In this document: positions 10,001 to 19,060 of the stretch, in pieces
Position numbering within the stretch: the first letter of the stretch is position 1
Layout: every line of letters starts with the position of its first letter
DNA from: Woeseia sp.
GTDB taxonomy: Bacteria > Pseudomonadota > Gammaproteobacteria > Steroidobacterales > Woeseiaceae
Direction: 5' to 3'
Assembly: GCA_013003155.1 (NCBI GenBank)
Contig: JABDKF010000197.1
Coordinates: 1 to 52,780, forward strand
Length of the DNA stretch: 52,780 bases
Translations under genes and position numbers: made by a program
Notes under the pieces: model-generated
Seen by the model: the letters and a program-made list of their open reading frames with translations, nothing else
Databases searched by the model: none
Told to the model about the DNA's origin: nothing

Positions 10001-10178
10001 GCGGAATACGCGAACCGGTCGTGATAATTTCCTCAATCACTTCGTCTTCGGCGTTTTCATCATCACCGGACTGCTGCGCAACAGCAGGTCCCGAAATCAT
10101 GAAAGGCACAGCGAAGAGCAAAATGCTGCTAAATCGCCGCCACGACCACAGTCGTGCATAGGCGCCAGAATTCTTCAT
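7005..10178 (-). CDS. TonB-dependent receptor
   Basis: Signal peptide, EEIITTGSRI plug start, VDRIETIGVGGAPIYGSDAIAGTINVILK, terminal barrel motif QYYLTLRSRY. Confidence 0.93.
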   Translation of the reverse strand: MKNSGAYARLWSWRRFSSILLFAVPFMISGPAVAQQSGDDENAEDEVIEEIITTGSRIPRAGIDTFYPAISVNTEELEDGAFTNVADALNELPSFGTPDATPFGAQNSFSVGQNFVDFLGLGAQRTLTLVDGRRFVSSNTPSIFGESGGLQVDFNVIPLALVDRIETIGVGGAPIYGSDAIAGTINVILKDRYEGIEFSGRVGDSFDGGSESTQFSLVAGANFDNGRGNVTMSAETFSQEGMLRTQRPRYTANDPYFASEEADGFRRIYYNQRVQLFSSGGAISPTGLFIPARGTGSIWGDLPDGNFYQFDSNSNLVPFIPGQTCPGSAFFACAGQDPNAPSFDGPDFFDNVAQIQSPLDREVFTARTTYDLMDDVMFSADVLFANSAAVELVNQGGFQTFAFGGTSGDLTFPADHPLLSQQARDLLAANGQTDFTLHRFNNDIIDSSDKREQFLWRASAGLEGNFDAIGRNFFWEVAAVHGQSDGETKGGGIIDGRFLNALEVRTLTQADIDAIPGGEASILAVSGTPTARAGDVICESVYQAAAGNVTGASGAGVTDADLPFIAGCVPLNLFGENARSLEARDWVTGDQLTQTDITQTIYNLNFGGDLFELPADWMSFNIGYEFRREEAAFVPGLGSKVPLTRSSPFDPTGGEYRTDEFYGELLVPVFTPDMNIPFFEFVELNTAVRDIRNSLAGDATVWTAGGRWAPVRDITFRGNYTESVRAPSLVELFAPRAQIFDFADDPCDNRFVDDGPNRRANCQAELGASYDPDTFVSNIVNATAIGSGGGNPGLKNEQAEAYALGMTIEPRWIENLTVTLDYIDIELTDAIQALSVEQLMVSCYDAAAFPNPSCATFERDAGGQVIDFSSGQENAALFKFSQFSLDVLYDFELASLVGLASDSWGSRDLGDLTLRARVSNPRKRSQSVIGEDPAKTIGGYTDPEYSGTFDVTWENDDMRLFWRTLWQDDALLDPDGDDKFEVNGQEVTKSDARFITNVSFAYSMDGLLGGSDNRTTLQLSINNLFDREPDLIQEAAGHFSTTELLGRQYYLTLRSRY

Positions 10179-10697
10179 GTTTATTTCCCCTTATGCGTTG
10201 TAATCAGGTCAGCCCGTTACTGCTGTAACTGGTGGACCATCGTGCTTGCGAGATCTTGTTTTTGAATCTCTTATGTTTACGCAGCGCCTGCTGTTCAGCA
10301 TTTAAACGCGAGCAGTATCGGGCCAATGAGCATCGCTAACATCAATTCTCATTGCACTTGCATTAATGCTGCCCCAGCAAACGATGTAACGACGCCACAA
10401 TAACCCGCCTACCCTTCTGCGGCAAACGTTCTGAATGTTGGTTTTTAGCAACACGGAAATTATGGTGATTTGTACGGCTGGATTATTGTAAGGCTACTGG
10501 CAGCGCGCACACTACTGCGTAAATTTGACCAAATACCGTTTCTGCCTGCCTTACTTTGATGGATAAAAGGCTCCAGAGCGTTCGGCACTTGCAGAAAAGC
10601 CGCACTTTTTGCCGGAGGCTCAACGGATCCCCGCCTGCATTGCGCAACTTGCTGTTCGCAGTCTCCTGGTACCAACCTGATACCGATCGGCTGGCAA

Positions 10698-11819
10698 TCA
10701 GGCCAGTTCATCGACCAGCGACCTGTCAATACCCCAGGCAACCAGCAAGTTTTTTCGATCGGCGGCACGGACCGGCGGAATAGGTTCGCGGGCCGGTGTT
10801 CTTGAAAAACGCGGTGCCGGCGCAGGTTGCACGATTCCGTCCACTTCAACGAACGTGTCGCGTGCTGCGAGCGTTTTGTCTTTTCTTGCCTCGGCCATCG
10901 ACAGAACGGGTGACACGCAGGCGTCACTGTCTTCAAACAGCGTCGTCCAGTACGCCCTTGATTCACTGGCGAAGCGCGCGGCGAATTGCTCTGCCATCAT
11001 TGGCCAGGTTTCTTTTTCAAATTGCGTTGCCGGATCGAAATGGTCGAGATCGAGCTTCGCAACGAGCTCCGCGAAGAACTGTGGCTCCAGCGCGCACACC
11101 ACAACAGCTTTTTCGTCTGCCGTTTCGTAGCACCGGTAAAATGGCGCGCCGCCGTTGAGTAAATCATCGCCGCGTTCATCACTCCACATGCCGCCGGCCT
11201 GCATGCCGTGCAGCAGCGTCGTTAGCGAGGCGACGCCATCGACCATTGCGGCGTCTACAACCTGCCCTTTTCCGGAGTGCGATGCTTCGAGCAAGGCGGC
11301 CAGCAGGCCCATTGCCAGGTACATTCCGCCGCCGCCAAAATCGCCCAGCAAATTTGCCGGCAACACCGGCAAGCGACCCGGCTCCCCGATACCGTGCAGC
11401 GCGCCGGCGCGAGCGATGTAGTTACCGTCGTGGCCGGCGTTCATGGCGAGCGGGCCCGATTGTCCCCATCCGGTCATGCGCCCGTAAACGAGTTTCGGAT
11501 TGCGTGCCAGGCATTCTTGCGGACCGAGCCCGAGGCGCTCCATGACGCCCGGCCGGAATCCTTCGAACAGCGCGTCCGCATTTTCGCAAAGTGCCAGCAC
11601 AACCTCGACGGACGCTGGCGATTTCAAATCAAGCACGACGGAGGGCCGGCTGCGGTTCAACAGGTTATAGCGCGGCGGTATCAGACTGCCCGCACCGCTA
11701 TCCTGTGGGCGTTCGATTCGAATTAACTCGGCGCCCATATCCGCAAGCAGCATGCCGCAGAATTGGCCGGGCCCGATGCCGGCGATCTCTACAATGCGGA
11801 TGCCGGCTAGCGGGCCCAA
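10698..11819 (-). CDS. CaiB/BaiF CoA-transferase family protein (alpha-methylacyl-CoA racemase-like)
   Basis: MGPLAGIRIVEIAGIGPGQFCGMLLADMGAELIRIERP..., YGRMTGWGQSGP..AGHDGNYIARAGAL. Confidence 0.92.
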   Translation of the reverse strand: MGPLAGIRIVEIAGIGPGQFCGMLLADMGAELIRIERPQDSGAGSLIPPRYNLLNRSRPSVVLDLKSPASVEVVLALCENADALFEGFRPGVMERLGLGPQECLARNPKLVYGRMTGWGQSGPLAMNAGHDGNYIARAGALHGIGEPGRLPVLPANLLGDFGGGGMYLAMGLLAALLEASHSGKGQVVDAAMVDGVASLTTLLHGMQAGGMWSDERGDDLLNGGAPFYRCYETADEKAVVVCALEPQFFAELVAKLDLDHFDPATQFEKETWPMMAEQFAARFASESRAYWTTLFEDSDACVSPVLSMAEARKDKTLAARDTFVEVDGIVQPAPAPRFSRTPAREPIPPVRAADRKNLLVAWGIDRSLVDELA

Positions 11820-11893
11820 TTCAGAACGTTACCGAAATATTTTTAGCGGTGAGGCGTGATACGGACATTCGCAGCAAACCGCTTACGTGGCTG

Positions 11894-12664
11894 TTACAGC
11901 GAGCCGCAGAGATGACCGCCGTCCACAGTGATGTTGCTGCCGGTCATGTAGCTGCCGGCGTCGGAGGCAAGCAACAGCAATGGCCCGCCGATCTCTGGCA
12001 GGTTACCCGCACGCCGCAACGGTATCGCTTTCAACAGCATCTGGCCTTGCTCGGACTCGAGAAAGCCATCATTGATTTCTGTTGGAAAAAAGCCCGGCGC
12101 AATCGAATTAACCCGAATGCCGAAGCGCGCCCATTCCAGCGACATGCTTTTCGTAAGATGCACAACGCCGGCCTTCGCCGCGATGTAAGGGCCGAGTGCC
12201 TTGCTGACGCGGTAGCCGAGGATCGATGCAATATTGATCACGCTGCCGCCCTTGCCGCGCTCCATCATGCGGCGCGCCGCGGCCTGCGCGACCAGAAACA
12301 CGCCTTTAAGATTGGTATCAACCACTGCGTCCCAGTCCGCTTCGGGCAGGTCTGCGAGAAAACCGTTGCGATTGATGCCTGCGTTGTTGACGAGAATGTC
12401 GAGCGGCTTTTTCAGCTTGTCGAATTCTTCGAAAGCCGTTGTGACCGAGGCGCCGTCGGTCACGTCCATCTCGACGACGTGCGCGATGCCGCCGCTATCC
12501 TCGACCAGCTTTTTAGTCTCGGCGAGTTTGTCGCGGCGCCTCGCGGCGAGTACGACTTCGGCGCCGGCGTCGGCGAGCGTCAGCGCAAACTGGCGGCCGA
12601 GACCGGTACCTGCGCCGGTAATGAGGGCTACGCGCCCTTCGAGTCGAAAGCTGTCTGTGTTCAT
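11894..12664 (-). CDS. SDR family oxidoreductase (FabG-like)
   Basis: GAGTGLGRQFA, NNAGINRNG, S..YIAAKAG, ITVDGG. Confidence 0.93.
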   Translation of the reverse strand: MNTDSFRLEGRVALITGAGTGLGRQFALTLADAGAEVVLAARRRDKLAETKKLVEDSGGIAHVVEMDVTDGASVTTAFEEFDKLKKPLDILVNNAGINRNGFLADLPEADWDAVVDTNLKGVFLVAQAAARRMMERGKGGSVINIASILGYRVSKALGPYIAAKAGVVHLTKSMSLEWARFGIRVNSIAPGFFPTEINDGFLESEQGQMLLKAIPLRRAGNLPEIGGPLLLLASDAGSYMTGSNITVDGGHLCGSL

Positions 12665-13116
12665 TCATTAGCCTTATTTTCAGAAGTATTTCGCGCTAAT
12701 TCACGCTGGCGCGGTTTGTAGGTCCCGGTCGCCGTGGCGCAGAGAATATTTTTTTCGGGATTGTACAGCTTGGACTGCGCAAAGAATAAGGTGTTGCTAC
12801 GGCGAATAAGCTCGCCCTCTGCGATTACCTTGGCGCCCTGGTGCGGGGTAATGAATGTGCAGTTCAGGTTGACCGTGACCGACACGAATTCCGCACGTGC
12901 GCCGTAGCTACCGCAGACGGCACCGGCAATATCAAGCAGCGAGGCGATGACGCCGCCGTGCAAATAACCGACCGTGTTGCGATGCTCACCGCGCACGGGC
13001 ATTTCGAGGCGCGCGAACCCGTCGCGCCAGTCAACGAGTCGAAAGCCCAGAAACTGCAGGTAAGTGCCTTCGTATAATGTCGGATTATTGATAAAACTTT
13101 CGGGCCGTTCACTCAT
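12661..13116 (-). CDS. PaaI family thioesterase (hotdog fold)
   Basis: RNTVGYLHGGVIASLLDIAGA motif; 4-nt overlaps with both neighbours. Confidence 0.88.
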   Translation of the reverse strand: MSERPESFINNPTLYEGTYLQFLGFRLVDWRDGFARLEMPVRGEHRNTVGYLHGGVIASLLDIAGAVCGSYGARAEFVSVTVNLNCTFITPHQGAKVIAEGELIRRSNTLFFAQSKLYNPEKNILCATATGTYKPRQRELARNTSENKANE

Positions 13117-13979
13117 CGTGCCATTGCTCCAGCGCGTCTTATAATTGCTAGAAAAATATCCGGGTCCGGGCGTACCCGGTAATTGTCGGTCTGATCAGAA
13201 TAGACGATCGTGGCATTTTGGTTAATAACCACGACGGTCGGCATTACTGTATCGGGTTGCAAGTCGCCCGGCCAGAAGGCCGGCACGCCATTCCTGATAT
13301 CAATATCCAGATGACGTGCCAGTTTGTTGTCCCGGTCCTGCAGGAATCGGAAAGACCCGGAGAAACGTTCAGCCAGTTCACGGCTGCGCGCCGCCGGCTG
13401 GGAACTGATAAATGCCACCTCGATTCCGCCAGCGTCAAAGTCCTCGGCAAGCTCTGCGATTTCCGCGATCTGGGCCATGCAAAGCGGGCACCAATTGCCG
13501 CGAAAAAACACCAGAATCGCCGGCTTACCGTGGAAAACACTGCTGTCGACCAACTCACCGTGCAGATCTGTCAGCGAAAAATCCGGCAACTTTGCACCAA
13601 CATCGAGACGGCTACCGGTGATGCGACCGAAGCGCGCGTACCAGAACACGTATAACGCCAGCAGACCAAGCCCTGCGACTGCAACAACAAACGGCAGCCA
13701 GGTGGCGAGACCTTCCATCAGCCATTCCCAGCCGGCAAGCAGGACGCCGGCGGACGCGAGCAGGACCGCGAGCGGCGCGTTCTCCGAGACGCGCGCACGC
13801 TTTGCGGTTTGCAGGTAGAGCTGTGTCAGCGGCAAAGACAGGTTTGCGGCGAACGCTCCCCACCACGCGAGCTGGTCACCGTTGCCGCGCAACGCCAGCA
13901 CCAGCGACAGGAACGCCAATACGATAGACAGAATGATCGCCGGCACCAGGAACAGCGACTTCCACTTTGCATCTTTCAC
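13113..13979 (-). CDS. Membrane-anchored peroxiredoxin/AhpC-TSA family protein
   Basis: Several N-terminal TM segments, then LPDFSLTDLHGE...VFFRGNWCPLCMAQIAEI. Confidence 0.82.
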   Translation of the reverse strand: MKDAKWKSLFLVPAIILSIVLAFLSLVLALRGNGDQLAWWGAFAANLSLPLTQLYLQTAKRARVSENAPLAVLLASAGVLLAGWEWLMEGLATWLPFVVAVAGLGLLALYVFWYARFGRITGSRLDVGAKLPDFSLTDLHGELVDSSVFHGKPAILVFFRGNWCPLCMAQIAEIAELAEDFDAGGIEVAFISSQPAARSRELAERFSGSFRFLQDRDNKLARHLDIDIRNGVPAFWPGDLQPDTVMPTVVVINQNATIVYSDQTDNYRVRPDPDIFLAIIRRAGAMAR

Positions 13980-14006
13980 GTTGCGACAAACTCCCTGCGC
14001 GTTCCG

Positions 14007-17000
14007 CTACATATTGCGCCGGTATTCGCCGCCCACTGCGTACAGTGCGCCCGAGATCTGGCCCAGTGAGTTTGACTTGACGGTGTCTACAAGTTCCTCG
14101 AAGACGTTGCCGCGGGCACGCGCAACTTTTTGCAGCTCTGCGAGTGCCGCCGGGCTCTCGTCCTTATGGCATTGCTGGAAGTCGCGCACGTGGCGAATCT
14201 GGTCGTCCTTTTCATTACTGGACGAGCGGATCAGCTCCTGACCATGCACCTCGTCCTCCTGGCCTTTTTTCGGCAGGAAGGTATTGACGCCGATCAACGG
14301 GTAGCTGCCGTCATGCTTCTTGCTTTCGTAGTACAGACTCTCGTCCTGGATCTTGCCGCGCTGGTACATCGTGTCCATTGCGCCCAGCACGCCGCCGCGC
14401 TCGGAGATGCTTTCGAACTCCTTGTATACGGCCTCTTCGACGAGGTCTGTCAGTTCGTCGATGATGAACGAGCCCTGCCACGGGTTTTCGCAGTAGTTCA
14501 GGCCGAGCTCTTTCGAGATGATCAGCTGAATGGCAACCGCGCGACGCACCGAATGTTCGGTGGGTGTCGTAATCGCCTCATCAAACGCGTTCGTGTGCAG
14601 GCTGTTGCAGTTGTCGAACAACGCATACAGCGCCTGCAGCGTTGTACGAATGTCATTAAAACTGATTTCCTGTGCATGCAGGCTTCGGCCAGAGGTTTGC
14701 ACATGGTATTTGAGCATCTGCGAGCGAGCGCTTGCGTCGTATCTTTCGCGCATGGCGCGCGCCCAGATGCGACGCGCGACACGGCCAATGACCGAGTACT
14801 CCGGATCCATGCCGTTCGAAAAGAAAAAGCTTAAGTTCGGTGCAAATTCGTCGATATTCATACCGCGGGCGAGGTAATACTCAACGATCGTGAAACCGTT
14901 CGATAGGGTGAACGCCAGCTGGCTGATCGGGTTCGCACCGGCCTCGGCGATGTGGTAGCCGCTGATCGAAACGCTGTAATAATTACGCACCTTGTGATCG
15001 ATAAAGTACTGCTGTACGTCACCCATCATTTTCATCGCGAACTCGGTCGAGAAAATACAGGTGTTCTGCGCCTGGTCTTCTTTCAGAATGTCGGCCTGCA
15101 CGGTGCCGCGTACCAGACCGAGCGTCTGCTCTTTAATTTTCGCGTAGGTATCGGGCGAAACGAGCTTGTCACCCGAGATACCGAGCAAAGCAAGACCGAG
15201 ACCGTCGTTACCCGCCGGCAATTCGCCGACGTACTCCGGACGCGCGCGGTTTTTGAAATAAGCATCGATTTTTTTCTTTGCCGATTCCCACTCGCCGTTT
15301 TCCTTGAGGTGAAGCTCGACCTGCTGATCGATCGCCGTATTCATGAAAAACGCGAGAATCATCGGCGCCGGCCCGTTGATAGTCATCGACACGGATGTTG
15401 TGGGTGCGCACAGGTTAAAACCCGAATAGAGCTTTTTCATGTCGTCGACGGTGGCAATAGATACGCCGGAGTTGCCCACCTTGCCGTAGATGTCGGGGCG
15501 CTCGTGCGGGTCTTCGCCGTACAGGGTTACCGAGTCGAATGCTGTCGACAATCGCGCCGCGTCCTGACCCTGCGAGAGGTAGTGAAAGCGGCGGTTCGTA
15601 CGTTCCGGCGTCCCCTCACCAGCAAACATGCGGGTCGGGTCTTCGCCGAGACGGCGGTAGGGGTAGACACCGCCGGTGTAAGGATAGCCGCCCGGCAGGT
15701 TTTCCTTCATCAGGAACACGAGCAGCTCGCCCCAGTCACGGAATTTTGGCGCCGCGATCTTTGGAATTTTCTGATGACTCAGTGACTCGCGGTAATTTTT
15801 GCCGCGAATATCCTTACCGCGTACTTTGTAGCTGTACTCGTCGGCGCGCACTGCCTGGTAGCGACCGGGCCAGTCGCGCAGCAGCGAGAGCGCCTCGGGC
15901 GTCAATTCCTGCAGCATTTCCTGGTAGCGCTGGCGCAGTGTTAGTAGCGATGTATCGCCGGCACCCGTTAATGCATCGGCGGCGTACGGCGCGAACCGTT
16001 CCGGCAGCTGCTTGTCGTCCAGTGAACGAAGCGCCTGATAAAGGTGCTGCAATTCGCTCGCGGCGCGCGCCTGTGACTCGATGGATGCGTTGATTTTACG
16101 GCCCTGCTCCGCGATCTCGGCCAGATAGCGAATTCGCGCACCGGGAATCACCGCCATCGCGCGCGGCTCTTTCACCTTCGTGTCGATGTCGGGCGTCCAC
16201 GCCGCAGCGTCCAGTGACAGCTTTTCCGTCATGCGCCGGCACATCTCGACAAACATCCAGCTTACGCCGGGATCGCTGAACTGGCTGGCGATCGTCGGGT
16301 AGACCGGAATATCGTCGTCTTTCACCTGGAATTTGACGTGATTGCGTTTCCACTGCTTGCGAATGTCGCGCAGCGCGTCTTCGGCACCGCGCTTGTCGTA
16401 CTTGTTCAGCACGATCACGTCAGCAAAGTCGAGCATGTCGATTTTCTCGAGCTGGCTCGCCGCGCCGTAGTCGCTTGTCATCACGTACATCGAAAAATCG
16501 ACGAGGTCGACGATCTCACTGTCGCTCTGGCCTATACCGGCGGTTTCGACGAGCACGAGGTCATAACCGAGCGACTTCAGGAACAGGATCTGGTCGGCCA
16601 GCATTTCGCTGGTCGCGAGGTGCTGGCGCCGTGTTGCAATTGAGCGCATGTACACGCGCTCGGAGCGCAGGGAGTTCATGCGAATGCGATCGCCGAGTAG
16701 CGCGCCGCCGGTCCGACGTCGTGTCGGGTCCACGGCCAGCACCGCGATGCGCATGTCGGGAAACGACGCGAGAAAGCGGTTCAATATTTCGTCGGTAACG
16801 CTGGACTTGCCGGCGCCGCCAGTTCCGGTAATGCCGACAATCGGCACTTTGCCAGCCTGCATTCGCCAGGACTTGCGCAGCGACTCGAGCTTCGCTGCAT
16901 CATAAATTCCTTCTTCAATAGCCGACATCATCAGCGCGACGTCGGACAACTTGTCGGCTTGCACCTCTTTCGGCGGCGTGGTTTCACGGCGCGCTTTTTT

Positions 17001-17450
17001 CGTGCGCAGGATCAGGTCGTCAATCATGTCGTCAAGGCCCATCGACATGCCGTCGTGCGGGTGGTAAATGCGCTCGACGCCGTACGCCATCAGCTCCTTG
17101 ATCTCTTCCGGTGTGATCGTGCCGCCACCGCCGCCAAACACCTTAATGTGCGGCGCGCCGAGCTCAGCCAGACGATCGATCATGTAGCGGAAGAATTCGT
17201 TGTGCCCGCCCTGGTAGGAACTGATTGCGATGCCATCCGCGTCTTCCTGGATCGCCGCGCGAACGATGTCATCGACGCTGCGGTTGTGACCGAGATGGAT
17301 GACTTCTGCGCCCTTGGCCTGGATCAGGCGGCGCATTATGTTAATTGCAGCGTCGTGACCATCAAACAGTGAGGCAGCGGTAACGAAACGCAAAGGCGGC
17401 GTTTTTTGCTTGCCGGAAACGCCCGGCAGGTCAGTGGCGGCGGTGCTCAT
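14007..17450 (-). CDS. icmF: Fused isobutyryl-CoA mutase (B12-binding domain + MeaB-like GTPase + mutase)
   Basis: B12-binding segment near [32 protein letters not shown]-loop; [31 protein letters not shown] mutase domain; 1147 aa. Confidence 0.93.
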   Translation of the reverse strand: MSTAATDLPGVSGKQKTPPLRFVTAASLFDGHDAAINIMRRLIQAKGAEVIHLGHNRSVDDIVRAAIQEDADGIAISSYQGGHNEFFRYMIDRLAELGAPHIKVFGGGGGTITPEEIKELMAYGVERIYHPHDGMSMGLDDMIDDLILRTKKARRETTPPKEVQADKLSDVALMMSAIEEGIYDAAKLESLRKSWRMQAGKVPIVGITGTGGAGKSSVTDEILNRFLASFPDMRIAVLAVDPTRRRTGGALLGDRIRMNSLRSERVYMRSIATRRQHLATSEMLADQILFLKSLGYDLVLVETAGIGQSDSEIVDLVDFSMYVMTSDYGAASQLEKIDMLDFADVIVLNKYDKRGAEDALRDIRKQWKRNHVKFQVKDDDIPVYPTIASQFSDPGVSWMFVEMCRRMTEKLSLDAAAWTPDIDTKVKEPRAMAVIPGARIRYLAEIAEQGRKINASIESQARAASELQHLYQALRSLDDKQLPERFAPYAADALTGAGDTSLLTLRQRYQEMLQELTPEALSLLRDWPGRYQAVRADEYSYKVRGKDIRGKNYRESLSHQKIPKIAAPKFRDWGELLVFLMKENLPGGYPYTGGVYPYRRLGEDPTRMFAGEGTPERTNRRFHYLSQGQDAARLSTAFDSVTLYGEDPHERPDIYGKVGNSGVSIATVDDMKKLYSGFNLCAPTTSVSMTINGPAPMILAFFMNTAIDQQVELHLKENGEWESAKKKIDAYFKNRARPEYVGELPAGNDGLGLALLGISGDKLVSPDTYAKIKEQTLGLVRGTVQADILKEDQAQNTCIFSTEFAMKMMGDVQQYFIDHKVRNYYSVSISGYHIAEAGANPISQLAFTLSNGFTIVEYYLARGMNIDEFAPNLSFFFSNGMDPEYSVIGRVARRIWARAMRERYDASARSQMLKYHVQTSGRSLHAQEISFNDIRTTLQALYALFDNCNSLHTNAFDEAITTPTEHSVRRAVAIQLIISKELGLNYCENPWQGSFIIDELTDLVEEAVYKEFESISERGGVLGAMDTMYQRGKIQDESLYYESKKHDGSYPLIGVNTFLPKKGQEDEVHGQELIRSSSNEKDDQIRHVRDFQQCHKDESPAALAELQKVARARGNVFEELVDTVKSNSLGQISGALYAVGGEYRRNM

Positions 17451-17531
17451 CGCATGTATCCTCTGTAACCCGGACCAGCTGTCATCATGATTTTTATTGT
17501 ATATAAATCAGGCAGTTCTGGCGTTGCAATA

Positions 17532-17551
17532 ATTTTAATGGCGATTAAAAT
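17532..17551. promoter_or_regulatory. Candidate operator: ATTTTAAT-GGCG-ATTAAAAT inverted repeat between icmF and tetR
   Basis: Perfect 8-bp arms with near-symmetric TGCA flanks in the divergent promoter. Confidence 0.5.
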
Positions 17552-17626
17552 AATGCAGGCAGGACTGGAAAACAAGGGCTTCGTGGCTGAGCGAGTACTG
17601 CTCGCGCAGTTGTAGCCCCCCGAAGG

Positions 17627-18226
17627 ATGGTAAGCATGGCACAAAGCGCCGATGAGACGCGATTTCAGTTGAAGCATGAACGCATCCTGCGGGCGGCCGC
17701 CCGCTGCTTCAACGAGAAGGGCTACAGCGGCACCTCGTTAAAGGACGTGTCGCGGCACCTCGGCCTGACCGACGCGGCGCTCTACTACTACGTACGAAAC
17801 AAGGAAGAGCTGGTCTTCAAGTGCTACCAGCGCGCAGCGCAACTTGGCGCAGAAGCGATGACACGCGCCGAATCGGAAGGCCGCAATGGCCTGGAGCAGG
17901 CGCAGCTCTACCTGCACTATCACATTGAAATCATGGTGGGTGAGCGCGGCCCGGTTGCAATCATGAGCGAAGTCCCTTCATTGAAACCCGCACACCGCGA
18001 CGAGATTCTCACTCTGTCGCGGCAACACAGCCGTGCGTTTGAGGAAGTGTTGGCGCGCGGCATCGGTGATGGCAGCATCGCGGAGTGTGACGTGCGTATG
18101 ACGGGCAACGCGATCATGGGTGCCATCAACTGGATTCCCAAATGGTTTCACGGCAGCAGCGCGGTTGCCGCCGAGTTGATCATTGCATTTCCCGATATCC
18201 TGACGCGCGGACTGGCAACAAATTAG
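17627..18226 (+). CDS. TetR/AcrR family transcriptional regulator (acyl-CoA catabolism type)
   Basis: ILRAAARCFNEKGYSGTSLKDVSRHLGLTDAALYYYVRNKEELVFKCYQRA; start could be 17636. Confidence 0.92.
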   Translation: MVSMAQSADETRFQLKHERILRAAARCFNEKGYSGTSLKDVSRHLGLTDAALYYYVRNKEELVFKCYQRAAQLGAEAMTRAESEGRNGLEQAQLYLHYHIEIMVGERGPVAIMSEVPSLKPAHRDEILTLSRQHSRAFEEVLARGIGDGSIAECDVRMTGNAIMGAINWIPKWFHGSSAVAAELIIAFPDILTRGLATN

Positions 18227-18242
18227 GGTCGCGAGGCGCAGC

Positions 18243-19034
18243 TCAGTCCTTGAATTCCGGCGCACGTTTCTGGGCATTCGCCATGATCGCTTCGCGCTGG
18301 TTACTGCGACCGAGAACGCCAAGCTGGATCTCCGCTTCGGCGCGTAACGCGTCAGTTTCCGTTGCATCGTAGCCCACGTTAAGCAGTTTTTTAGCAGCGC
18401 GAATCGCATCCGGCGAGCGGCTGGCGATCTCGGCGGCTACCTCCTCTGCGGCGGCGAGCGAATCGTCACAAATTCGCGTCAGAATGCCGATCCGCTGAGC
18501 CTCGTCTGCCTCCACAATCCGCCCCGTGTAAGTGAGCTCGCGCAGGTGGTCGAGTCGCACTGCATGACGCATCGTGGTCGTGAGACTCATGTCGGGAATG
18601 ATGCCCCAGCGAATCTCCATCACCGAGCAACGTGTATCCGGTGCAGCCAGGCGGACGTCCGCGCCCATGGCAATCTGCAAGCCACCGCCAAATACCGCAC
18701 CTTCAAGTGCTGCGATAACCGGCACCGGCAGTTCCCGCCATACGTATGCCGCGTGCTGAAACAGATTTGCAGGACTCTTCGCCAGCGGCTGCATGCGCTT
18801 GACGAGTTCGTCGGGACTGCTATTCGTAAATACAGAGGTATCGATACCGGCACAGAAGTGGTCGCCCTCGCCTGTCAGGACGACCGCGCGTACCGCCTTT
18901 TGTTGCGCCAGATCCTGACCTGCGGTCGACAGTGCCTCGAACATCTCAAGATTGATCGCGTTGCGCTTTTCGGGGCGCGTCAGCGTCACGACCGCAACAT
19001 GGTTTTCAATAGTGACGCGAATGGGTTCAGACAT
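18243..19034 (-). CDS. Enoyl-CoA hydratase/isomerase (crotonase) family protein
   Basis: MSEPIRVTIENHVAVVTLTRPEKRNAIN, GEGDHFCAGIDTS, ALEGAVFGGGLQIAMGADVRLA; start moved in from the ORF start to M41. Confidence 0.92.
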   Translation of the reverse strand: MSEPIRVTIENHVAVVTLTRPEKRNAINLEMFEALSTAGQDLAQQKAVRAVVLTGEGDHFCAGIDTSVFTNSSPDELVKRMQPLAKSPANLFQHAAYVWRELPVPVIAALEGAVFGGGLQIAMGADVRLAAPDTRCSVMEIRWGIIPDMSLTTTMRHAVRLDHLRELTYTGRIVEADEAQRIGILTRICDDSLAAAEEVAAEIASRSPDAIRAAKKLLNVGYDATETDALRAEAEIQLGVLGRSNQREAIMANAQKRAPEFKD

Positions 19035-19060
19035 TTTGGGGCCCTTTGATTGTGCCGACT

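Noticed and set aside
10460-10966. 168-aa minus-strand ORF between CaiB gene and TonB receptor
   Set aside because: Overlaps the end of the CaiB gene in another frame and reads as low-conservation Arg/Pro/Ser-rich sequence.
11591-12721. 376-aa plus-strand ORF
   Set aside because: Antisense to the CaiB and SDR genes with no family match; probable shadow ORF.
14130-15785. Long plus-strand ORFs antisense to icmF (e.g. 234 and 277 aa)
   Set aside because: Fully antisense to a well-conserved enzyme; no recognisable domain.
14007-17450. IcmF as a type VI/IV secretion component
   Set aside because: Name coincidence only; the sequence is the B12 mutase fusion, and no secretion genes are nearby.
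17451-17626. Cobalamin riboswitch upstream of icmF
   Set aside because: The leader is short and AT-rich and lacks the B12-box GCCACTG core; a TetR operator explains it better.
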